DNA of 64,000 nt, taken from assembly GCA_033961575.1 (NCBI GenBank), contig CM066737.1, positions 52,118,771-52,182,770 of the forward strand, written 5' to 3'. The notes beneath the pieces are model-generated. The model saw nothing but the letters and a program-made list of their open reading frames with translations. It did not search any database and was not told where the DNA came from. Shown here in pieces: positions 55,753 to 64,000 of this stretch (positions are counted from its first letter, which is position 1; every line of letters starts with the position of its first letter). The stretch is from Aselliscus stoliczkanus. Its lineage: Eukaryota > Chordata > Mammalia > Chiroptera > Hipposideridae. A program made the translations under genes and the position numbers.

Positions 55753-56331
55753 AAAATTCTGTTTCAAATCTGATTTGATATAAAGTAAGTTCTTTTTTAA
55801 ATTTATTTTATTTTTTTATTGTGAAATAAACTTTTTTTTTGTTTTAAATTAGCTTCAGGTGTACAACACAGTGGAATAGTTATACTTTTTACCCCTCAAA
55901 GTGACAACACCCATCCTCAAATTCTCCACCCCACTCCTCACCCCCATATCATACATATCTATTACAATTCCTTTGACTCCCTTCCACAGTATAATCCACA
56001 TCCCGTGACTATCTATATATTCAATTACAGTTGGCATACAGTATTATACAACATCAGTTTCAGGTATACAGTGCAGTGATCAAGCCTCTACTCAATCCAT
56101 GAAGTGGTCTCCCTAACAAGACATGTGACCATCTGACACCCACAAAATACTTACATTATTATATTCCCCGAACAGTCTTTCATATTCCTGTGGCAATATT
56201 GTAGTTACCTATTTATGCTGTCTAATCCCATCCCCTTCTCCCTCATCCCCACCCCCTCCCAACTAGCAACCCTGTTTTTCCTCTATATCTATGAGACTGT
56301 TTCTGTTTACCTTGCTCATTCATTCAGTTAT

Positions 56332-57330
56332 TCAGATTCCACATATAAGTGAGATCATATGGTATTTGTGTTTCTCCGACTGACTTATTTCACTTAACAG
56401 AATAGTCTCTAGGTCCATCCATATCGTTGCAAATGGTACAATTTCATTCTTCTTTATAACGGAGTAATACTCCATTGTATAAATATACCACAGTTTCTTA
56501 ATCCAGTCATCTACCGATGGGCATTTCGGTTGTTTCCAAGTCTTGGCTATTGTAAATAGCACTGCAATAAACAAAGGGTGCATATATTTTTTCGAATTAG
56601 CATCTTGGATTCCTCTGGGTAGACACCCAAGTGTGGAATTGCTGGGTCATACGGCAGTTCCATTTCCAGTTTTTTGAGATACCTCCATACTGATTTCCAT
56701 AATGGCTGCACCAATTTGTAGTCCCACCAACAATGCACCAGGGTTCCCCTTTCTCCACACCCTCACCAGAACTTGTTTTTTGTTGACTTGTCGATGATAG
56801 CCATTCTGACCAGTGTGAGGTGGTATCTCATTGTGGTTTTTATTTGCATTTCTCTGATGATTAGTGAGGTTGAACATTTTTTCATATGCCTGTTGGCCAT
56901 CTGTATGTCCTCTTTAGAGAAATGCCTCCTCATAGCCTCTGCCCATTTTTCAATTGGGTTGTTTGTTTTTTTGGTGTTGAATTTCATGAGTGTTTTAGGA
57001 ATTTTGGATATTAACCCCTTATCAGATATATCGTTGGCAAATATCTTCTCCCATTCAGTAGGCTGCATTTTTGTTTTATTGATGATTTCCTTTGCTGTGA
57101 AAAAAATTTTAAGTTTAATGTAATCCCATATGTTCATTTTTTCTTTTATTTCCCTTGCCCGAGGGGATATATCATTAAAAATATTACTCAGGGTAATGTC
57201 TGCAAACTTACTCCTTATGTTTTCTTCTAGGAGTTTTATGGTTTCAGGTCTTACGTGTAAGTCTTTAATCTATTTTGAGTTTGTTCTCGTATATGGTGTA
57301 AGTAGGTGGTCCCATTTCATTTTTTTGCAT
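56332..57330 (-). pseudogene. L1 ORF2 C-terminal pseudogene
   Basis: Minus-strand fragments: [15 protein letters not shown] and [20 protein letters not shown] at 56763-57137; [20 protein letters not shown] at 56647-56877; YDPAIPHLGVYPEESKM at 56547-56738; KLWYIYTMEYYSVIKKNEIV and SLICGI then stop TGA (56332-56334) at the end. All belong to the conserved ORF2 C-terminus. At least three frame changes separate the pieces. Confidence 0.88.
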
Positions 57331-57395
57331 GTGTCAGTCCAATTTTCCCAGGACCATTTATTAAACAGACTATCTTTACTCCAATGTAAATTCTT

Positions 57396-57733
57396 TTTTT
57401 TAATTAATTAATTAATTAATTTACTTTTAATTAGCTTCAAGTGTACAAAAAAGTGCAATAGTTATACTTTTTACCCCTCAAAGTGACAACCCTCCTCCCC
57501 CAATTCTCCCCCCCTCTCCTCCCCTCCATATCATACTATCCACTAAAATTTCCTTGACTCCCTTCCAAAGTATAATCCACATTCCGTGACTATCTATATA
57601 TTCAATTACAGTTAGCATATAATATTACACATCAGTTTCAGGTATAGGAGAAGGGGAATGGATTAGACAGCATAAATAGGTAACTACAGTATTGTCACAG
57701 GGATATGAAGGACAGTTCGGGGAATATAATAAT
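57396..57733 (-). mobile_element. twin-primed L1 insertion (5' inversion)
   Basis: 57396 to about 57643 is antisense L1 3' UTR with an (AATT)n-type tail. From about 57644 the sequence flips to sense L1 (GGAGAAGGGGAATGGATTAG through TTCGGGGAATATAAT). Exact 15-bp target duplication CCAATGTAAATTCTT at 57381-57395 and 57734-57748 encloses both halves. About 130 bp of 3' UTR are missing at the junction. This is the known twin-priming product. Confidence 0.92.
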
Positions 57734-57954
57734 CCAATGTAAATTCTTAAAATAAGTTCTTTTACTGCTCAAAACTACCTGTTTCTTAGCCCTTTTACTG
57801 AGTGAGTCCTATAACTTCCTAGGTTGTTTTGTAATACTTTTCAAGTGTGTTATGCAAATTCCAACCCTTAAGGATAGATTCCTGTATTGCTTGAACACCT
57901 CCCCCCCATATTCTTAAGATAGGGACTTTCCAGAATGATTGCTTACGTTTCAAT

Positions 57955-58145
57955 CCTAGACCTGTCATTTACTAGCTATTGACTTTAGACTAGTCTTGCA
58001 AACTTTATTTGTCTTCATTTCTTCCTCTATAAACTGGTGTTATTAATGGTATCTACCTGGTAGGGTTCTGGTGAGAATTAAATGATTTCAATATGTAAAA
58101 CATTTGAACAGTGCCGGTTAGGTTATATAGCTAATGTTATTTGCC
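57955..58145 (+). repeat. MIR
   Basis: CAATCCTAGACCTGTCATTT, ACTAGCTATTGACTTTAGAC, TTGTCTTCATTTCTTCCTCT, TACCTGGTAGGGTTCTGGTG: sense MIR. Confidence 0.75.
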
Positions 58146-58199
58146 TCTGAAATTCTCTATTTTCTGTTCCTTCTATACATAACTTTCTTCCCTAAGAGA

Positions 58200-58465
58200 T
58201 TTGCATGGCTGACTCATTCCCTTAGGGAGGCTTTCCCTTACCACCCTATCTAAAATAGGTTTCTTTCTGCCATGCTCTATTACATTGCCTGTGACTTCCT
58301 TCATTATTTGTATTACTCTCTGAAATTATCTGGTTTATTTATGTGTTGTCCGAGTATACTTACCAGAACATAAACCCTGTGGGGCCAGGGAGTTTCTCTG
58401 CCCTGTTCACCACTGTATCCGTCTAGTAGTTCATAGCATGTCGCCACGTTTAATTAATATGTGTT
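58200..58465 (+). repeat. L2 3' region
   Basis: GGAGGCTTTCCCTTACCACC, TGAAATTATCTGGTTTATTT, AGAACATAAACCCTGTGGGG, CCCTGTTCACCACTGTATCC, then AATATGTGTTGAATGG: a nearly complete sense L2 3' end. Confidence 0.85.
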
Positions 58466-58469
58466 GAAT

Positions 58470-59615
58470 GGATAAACAAATACCTTGATTCTGTTTTCTG
58501 AAACCAAAACCAAGGCACTTCCTCTACCAGAGAACCTTTATATGTTTCAAGGTGTAAGAAAACAATTGGGAGATATAATTTGGATCCTAAAATATTGAAA
58601 TTTCTTGCACATTTTAATGGTTTAGGTAGAAATAGGACCAAGAATGTCATTAGCACTGGCTTGGAAAATCCAAGCATATGATCTCTGCAATGCTGGTGCC
58701 TCCTACAATGGTCATTGCAAAATGGGTACCTGATAATATTGGTCATTCTCTCCTCTGTTAATATGACTGTCTTTGGATAGATGTTGACATTTCGATAGGT
58801 ATGACCTTGCTATTTTTATTATGGTATTCCTAGAGTATTTTATATAGTCAATTGCACATAGAAGGTGCTTGTCCACTATGTGTCACAAAACTATATGTCA
58901 ATGAGATTTGGAAAGAAAAGAGACCACTTGCAAAGGAATTTCAATAGCTAGGGCTTATATGTGTGCATTTGAGAAACAGATATAGAAAAAACAACCAACC
59001 TCTTAATAAGACATTGTCTAAGTTAGGTTCTAGAGACTTCTCAAAGAGACCATTGTTTGGTGATTTCAAGGTGGGCTCCCTCTCAGGCATTTGGGTTGCC
59101 ATAGAGATGGCATGTTTTTCTTCCTAAATGCTGTTTGCTTGTAATCTCAGAAGTCTATTCAGCAAATTAGCACAGGTGATTTGTGAACTGGAAGGGGTGG
59201 CTTTGGCAGCTTGGAGGCCTTGCTGCCTTATAAAGGCCTAGTTTGTTAAATGAAGTGAGGAAAGAGAATCTAAAAAACATCCTAAGAAAAAAGACTATTG
59301 TTGGAAAACCTTCTCTTTTTCCTTCTGGTGAATGAGGGTATATTAATGTGAGGAAAGAAGGAGGAGTTCCAGTTCACAGGGTTCAAAATTCAGGGTTGCA
59401 ATATGCCTGTAATAGTTATTGCCACAGAAAATAACATTTGTAGGAAAAAAATGTGTGTTCTGATGTGGTTATTAGTTAGTGTCATATAATAAAGCACTTA
59501 GAACTACACTGAGCAGCACAGAATTATTTCATGGTACTTGTTAGTTTTAGTTTATATGAGTATATGCTTCTTTTGAGGTAAGAGACCATATTTTAACATT
59601 CTTTTTGCATTCTGT
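58470..59615. other. unassigned background, about 1.1 kb
   Basis: No exon or transposon recognised. A repeat-poor stretch. Confidence 0.4.
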
Positions 59616-59619
59616 ATAG

Positions 59620-60085
59620 CAATTTAACCTGTCTCATCTGCAAGGTTATTCTCATTTTCCCACTCACTTGTATTAATCTTTCTAAATCACTTGTCTGATA
59701 GCATCATTTTGTTTCAAAACATTTAATGGTGCTTCCCTGCCAGTTGAATAGTCAAACACTTGAGTCTGACACTAAAATCCTTTCAAGATGTGTCTTTCTA
59801 GCTTCTTTTCCCACCACTTCCATAATGTACTCTTCATCTCAGACATCCTGGGGTACTTATCTCCTATTTCCTGGTTATTCCCTGTGCCTTTTTGGTTCAA
59901 TCTTTCCCACCACCCCTTCCCCCACGGAATGTTTCCTTATGCTGTTCCTTCCCTCTGGAATGCTTCTTCCTCACTTGATAATCTCTAGCTAATGAAATTC
60001 TTCCCATTTTCTAAAGCCCATTTAAATGCCACCTCAGTGGGAAGTGATCTTTTGGTGTGAATTCCTTTAGCCTTTTTTTCTTAAT
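59620..60085 (+). repeat. L2 relic
   Basis: TGACACTAAAATCCTTTCAA, TGTTCCTTCCCTCTGGAATG, CCCATTTAAATGCCACCTCA: sense L2. The two plus frames at 59726-59992 lie in this relic and are not genes. Confidence 0.8.
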
Positions 60086-60089
60086 CTTC

Positions 60090-60680
60090 TTTTCATCCTC
60101 CTGAGGCTTAACACAAAGCCCTTATATAGGTATTCAAAATATTTGTAGAACCATAAATGAACTGTAGGTTAATTCACATATATCCCAAGGCCATAGAGGC
60201 AGAAATGACAGGGACTAGCAAGGCTAGCCATATTCTGAAGCTTGTTTCCTCATTATCATCCATGATAAAAAGAGAAGATAATTTCAGGGGTTGTATGGGA
60301 AGTGATAATCAGGCCAAGATAATCAGGCCTACTTGGCAGGAATTTCTGAGGATACCTGGTTTGTCACTATGCTGAGGAGTAGAAGACAGGCTTTATGGGA
60401 TAGGGCATTGGGGCCTAGAAACACTAAAGACTGTGGCCTTGTCTGTCCTTTCTAATTTCTTAATGCCACTACCCTTTGTAGCTCAACCATTGTCAGAAAA
60501 CTCAGTGCCTTAACCATCACCAGTGTCCTATCACTCTGATGCCAAGGAACCCATATAACTAAATTCCACAGGTGGGGAATTGATAAGAGGAAGGAAAGCC
60601 AACACATACTTCCTTAATTAAGACCTTCTCACAAGGAACCCTGAGTTCTAATAAATCTCATAAGATGATAGACAAGAATT
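60090..60680. other. unassigned background
   Basis: No exon or repeat recognised. Confidence 0.35.
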
Positions 60681-60697
60681 GCCTGCTACTTTGTTTA

Positions 60698-60820
60698 TTT
60701 TGTATTTATTTTCTATTTTTTTATTTTTGAGGGCAGTGTCACTGGCCCTCATATGGGACCGAGCCGGGGCCGCTGGCTTCCCAAGCCAGCACTTAACCAT
60801 CACGCCACTCGGCTGGCCCT
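60698..60820 (-). mobile_element. tRNA-derived SINE, short form
   Basis: Minus-strand copy with a T/A-rich tail. Exact 16-bp target duplication CCTGCTACTTTGTTTA at 60682-60697 and 60821-60836. Lacks the TGT of ATATGTGGGACC. Confidence 0.95.
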
Positions 60821-61099
60821 CCTGCTACTTTGTTTAGAAGCAGTTCAGCATAGCGTGATACCAGAGACAGAGTGCAGTAAGCACCTACTCCTTTAGGACC
60901 TTGGCATGGTGGCCCAAAGCACCCACCATTAGTTTGATTCTCATGCTTTATCCTAAAAACCCACAGATATTTTGTAGTCTTCTCCATAATGTAATTGTGT
61001 TTGTTTGAATATTTAAAATAATATTTTAAGTTAAAAGTTAAAGTTAATGCTCCAAAGATGTGTACCAGGTTTATGCTGTAGCTTTCAAGGACCACTGAC

Positions 61100-61205
61100 T
61101 ATTCCAGGAGTATTCTCAACCCTATTTGAATATAGTGAGGATTAAATGAGATAATACATAAAAAAACATGTAGCCCAGTGCCAGACACATAGTATGTGGT
61201 GCATA
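61100..61205 (+). repeat. MIR 3' relic
   Basis: GTGAGGATTAAATGAGATAA, CAGTGCCAGACACATAGTAT: sense MIR 3' half. Confidence 0.65.
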
Positions 61206-61206
61206 C

Positions 61207-61555
61207 ATGAGACTTGTTTGTGCTTAATTCCACTCAGATTGCAGTTGTTGTTTTTTTCCATTAAGAGATTAATATCTTCCTCAAAGGTTTATCATGAGTA
61301 TTCTGTGAAGCACGTAAACAAAGCACATTGATTGACTCCTTGTTTCCTGGCAAAGTAAAAGCCCATTTTTGAGGAGAGCATTTTGCTATTCACACCTTCC
61401 ATAGTAAAATTTAGGGTTGTATTCACATTAAACACATTTTCAGAATTTGCTTTTAATGGATCAGGCATTTCCCTCCCTTTCTATCTGGAGATAGAGGAAA
61501 TAAAATGGAGGGAACACCCAGGTAAGAAGCTTGTCAGCACATGCATGCGCACGTG
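61207..61555. other. unassigned background
   Basis: No exon or repeat recognised. Confidence 0.35.

Positions 61556-61590
<35 letters not shown>
61556..61590. repeat. (CA)n microsatellite
   Basis: Preceded by CATGCATGCGCACGTGCACG, an alternating purine-pyrimidine run that continues into the CA tract. Confidence 0.95.
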
Positions 61591-61592
<2 letters not shown>

Positions 61593-61631
61593 CCATTTAC
61601 ATTTTTAAAATGCTACTTATTTTTATGTGTT

Positions 61632-61977
61632 TTTTTTAAGATTTTTTGGGGGAATTGGCGGGGGGCAACAGACAAGTTGCTGTCTTTTTGTTTTTCAATC
61701 TAGTTGAGGAGTACGTTGCTTCACTGTCCCATGTTGGTATCCTCATTGCGCTTTTCCCAGATGAGGCAGATCTGTCGCCGCCCTCTGGATGTTTGCTCAC
61801 CGTGGCTATTGTCCGCTCACGCTGGCTGCCAGCCGCTCACACTGGCTGCTGGCCACTCTGTAGCCTATGGCAGCCCAGCTGTAGAGGGCAGTGTCACTGG
61901 CCCTCATATGTGGGATCCGAACCGGGACAGCTGGCATCCCAAAACCAGCTCTTAACCAATGCGCCACTCGGCAGGCC
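61632..61977 (-). mobile_element. composite SINE, shortened (copy 10)
   Basis: Only about 346 bp. Two internal losses: about 90-100 bp between the head junction (CTCTACAGCT) and GGGCTGCCATAGG, removing the CTGCAG palindrome; and the 30-bp block in the tail between GGGGAACAG-like repeats. Two 20-bp units remain. Target duplication CTTATTTTTATGTGTT (61616-61631) and CTTATTTATATGTTT (from 61978). Confidence 0.9.
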
Positions 61978-62096
61978 CTTATTTATATGTTTAAAATTTA
62001 AATTTTGAAAATTAAATCATACTCATTGTAAAATAATTTATTTTTAAATCAAAAAATGCATATATACAGAAGAAAAAAAATCCTACCCTCCAGAAA

Positions 62097-62146
62097 TAAC
62101 CACTGTTAACATTTATAACAGTAACCACTGTTAACATTTATTACAG
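62097..62146. repeat. 25-bp tandem duplication
   Basis: TAACCACTGTTAACATTTAT, then AACAG, followed by the same 25 bp with one A-to-T change. Each copy contains the inverted repeat ACTGTTA...TAACAG(T). Confidence 0.9.
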
Positions 62147-62149
62147 TGG

Positions 62150-62815
62150 CTATTTATCTTTCAAGAACACAAAGTTAGTTAATTTCACCTTAGTAATAAA
62201 AAGTCAACTGTCAATAGAAAACAATTCTTTTGGGAATGACAGCAATGTGACTTGAAATGAAGCAAAATTAAAGTGCTAGGATGGGCACATTAGAGTTTAT
62301 TGGGACCCTGAGGCTAACTTTGGCTGCAGAAGAATTCATTGAGGAAAAAACAGAATTAAGTGCCAGAATAAAAGCATTTCTGAGGGATTGACTGTCCTTG
62401 CTGAGGATCTGTAGTAAGCAAAACTTTCCCTGCTCATTGCTGGCTAAGATCTTGAGTCCAGAGTTTTGAGAAGGAAAGGGCTAGATTCTGGCAGCCACTT
62501 GCCCATACTCCCCTCACTGTCCTCAAACCAGAAAGAAGGTTCATGCTAAGTACCAAGGTTTTGAACATCATTTATTTTGCAGAAAGCACTCTTTCAAAAA
62601 AGTTTTGAACTTTTTATGAAGTAAGTCATCCTCTAAGAAAGTAAATCAATTATAGGTGTTAGGGGGAAGGGTAGGATGTGTGGCAAAATGTCATGAAGCT
62701 CAGTGTGTTGCAAGATTTAGTTGGTACTTATAGAAAGATGAATGATTTAAATCTTTCTTGAAGCTGTAACATTTCAAATATTCATTTATATTGTCACCCT
62801 ATAAGCATATCATAC
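62150..62815. other. unassigned background
   Basis: No exon or named repeat. Confidence 0.35.
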
Positions 62816-62818
62816 AAA

Positions 62819-62844
62819 TACACACACACACACACACACACACA
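62819..62844. repeat. (CA)n microsatellite
   Basis: About 12 CA units joined directly to the left end of a MITE. Confidence 0.93.
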
Positions 62845-63049
62845 GTGCCAAAAAATGTATACACATTTTAAGAAAGGAAAGACTGTATTAAAATTGTAAT
62901 ACTCAATGTATACGGATAACGAACGATGAATACAAGTCACCTTTTACTTCTGCTGTTACAAGAGGTGCTCAAAGTGGTTACCATCAGCTTAATTTTAGTA
63001 CAGTTTTTTTCCTTTCTTAAAATGTGTATGTATTCTTTTGCACCCTCTG
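62842..63049. mobile_element. long-TIR MITE (copy 2), about 208 bp
   Basis: Left arm GTGCCAAAAAATGTATACAC, ATTTTAAGAAAGGAAAGACT, GTATTAAAATTG. Right arm, reverse-complemented, AGGGTGCAAAAGAATACATA, CACATTTTAAGAAAGGAAA, AAAACTGTACTAAAATT. So the arms match over about 50 bp. TA follows the right end. The unique middle has AAGAGGTGCTCAAAGTGGTT. Probably a mariner/Tc1-type nonautonomous element. Confidence 0.82.
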
Positions 63050-63109
63050 TATATATCTTTAGACACCAGAATTGTATTCATTTGTTTTACATTCTTTCCA
63101 CCCATACTT

Positions 63110-63295
63110 AAAACTCTGGTTCTCAAACTGTAGCATGCCTCAGAAGCACCTATAGAGCTTGGTAGAAGGGGATTTGCTCCCAAGTTTCTGACTTAGTAGG
63201 TTTGGGATGGGAGTCTGAGAATTTGCATTTCCCACAAGTTCCTAGATGGTGCTGATGCTGCTGCTCTGAGGACCAGATTTTGAGAACCACTGCCC
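63110..63295 (-). repeat. MER5A-like hAT relic, inverted
   Basis: CTCTGGTTCTCAAACTGTAG, TTTCTGACTTAGTAGGTTTG, GAGAATTTGCATTTCCCAC, GGTGCTGATGCTGCTGCTCT, TTTTGAGAACCACTG. Terminal inverted repeats CNNTGGTTCTCAAA are visible at both ends. Confidence 0.85.
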
Positions 63296-63299
63296 TACA

Positions 63300-63630
63300 A
63301 GAATATACAGGAATGGTCCTATCCCAAAATATTTAGGGAGAAGATGAAACTGTATGAATTATTTAAAATATTATTCTTGATTTAGGCTAATTTTCATAGA
63401 AAATGATTGGATTTAGCCACCATCACTCCACCACTCCATACCTACTACAGATTTTATTTTTTAGATCTATGAGAGTGCTTTTGTTCCAGAGTTCCTTTTT
63501 GTCTACCCCTGTAACTTCCAATCAACAGAATTGCTCCAATGTTTGTGTTTCTGAAAAAATACTGTCTCTGAGTACTTTCAAGTGGTATCTGGGCTGGTCT
63601 TTTTTGGAGAGAGTTTCTTGCTTTGTAACA
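63300..63630. other. unassigned background
   Basis: The plus frame at 63403-63696 runs into a MIR and has no family resemblance. Confidence 0.4.
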
Positions 63631-63634
63631 GTTG

Positions 63635-63700
63635 GTAGCTGTAGATCCTTAAGCAAGTTACTGAACATCTCTGAATTTCAGTTTGCATTTCTGTAAAAAG
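63635..63700 (+). repeat. MIR fragment
   Basis: CCTTAAGCAAGTTACTGAAC, ATCTCTGAATTTCAGTTTGC: the central MIR block. Confidence 0.65.
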
Positions 63701-64000
63701 GACAAAAATCAAAACAAACAGAAAAACACCTGGCTCAACTGGGAGTGTGAGCATTATACAAGATAAAGAGTGCATAAAAGACCTAGCAGCATAGAGGGCA
63801 ATAAGTGTTAGGCTCCCACGCCCCTTTTATTATCTATATTTATGTTGCAAGTGATACTCTGCCACTATTTCCAGTGCTGATTAATCTGTACTAGCTTATA
63901 AATATGTAATGGAGCCTAGGCAACATCTCATAGATAGTAAATCAAGTTTCCCCTATAGTGCTAAGGCATTTTTGTGTCAGGGACAAGTGGGAACAGGTTT
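63701..64000. other. unassigned background at window end
   Basis: No exon or named repeat seen. Confidence 0.35.

Larger units (their letters stand above)
55797..57748 (-). mobile_element. L1, 5'-truncated, inverted (type A), with nested L1
   Basis: Same family as 5697-6396. Antisense 3' UTR from 55797 to about 56331, then ORF2 C-terminal coding to 57395. Target duplication AAAGTAAGTTCTTTT (55782-55796) and AAAATAAGTTCTTTT (57749-57763) marks both ends of the insertion. A second L1 (57396-57733) sits inside close to its 5' end. Confidence 0.92.

Overview
This window looks like mammalian nuclear DNA from an intergenic or intronic region made almost wholly of transposable elements. I found no convincing host protein-coding exon, tRNA, rRNA, CpG island or CRISPR array. 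The longer open reading frames all fall inside transposons or are antisense readings of SINEs. The ancient MIR, L2, hAT, Tigger and MLT1 relics are those of a placental mammal. The young layer consists of a tRNA-derived SINE, an unusual composite SINE, a young L1 family, mariner copies and MITEs. From memory, the composite tail (CTGTTCCCC... AATAAAATCTT) resembles Rhin-type SINEs of horseshoe and leaf-nosed bats, and the L1 3' ends resemble bat L1s. I therefore suggest a rhinolophoid bat at moderate to low confidence; I could not check this by search.

Layout. 1-7.9 kb: SINEs, one composite, an internally deleted mariner (3566-4132), old L1 and a young L1 3' end (5697-6396). 7.96-10.6 kb: an inverted L1 split by a composite. 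10.6-15.9 kb: older sequence with L2, MIR and L1 relics. 15.9-20.2 kb: an old inverted L1 with a nested L1 end and a SINE. 21-25.2 kb: three composites, two SINEs (one only 52 bp) and a hAT relic. 25.5-31.4 kb: a tiny L1 insertion, an MLT1 LTR, one SINE and anonymous DNA. 31.4-36.4 kb: a SINE cluster, including a tandem pair with a triplicated target site. 36.4-44.6 kb: L2, MIR, a second mariner and a Tigger element. 44.6-53.45 kb: a third mariner, a MITE and a near full-length inverted L1 that has itself received a SINE, two composites and a 79-bp MITE. 53.45-58 kb: L2, a composite, a SINE and an L1 with a twin-primed L1 nested inside it. 58-64 kb: L2, MIR, a SINE, a short composite, a long-TIR MITE and a MER5A-like relic.

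The elements relate as parasites and hosts. The SINEs and composites have 11-16 bp target-site duplications and A-rich tails, as expected of insertion by the L1 machinery. The mariner copies and MITEs end in TA and need transposase supplied in trans. The most interesting object is the composite retroposon (10 copies, about 345-480 bp). It joins a tRNA-like head to a GC-rich middle with roughly 20-bp variable repeats, and to a tail carrying AATAAA plus TCTTT, which is the signature of T+ SINEs. Twenty short SINEs with a different head and no such tail accompany it.
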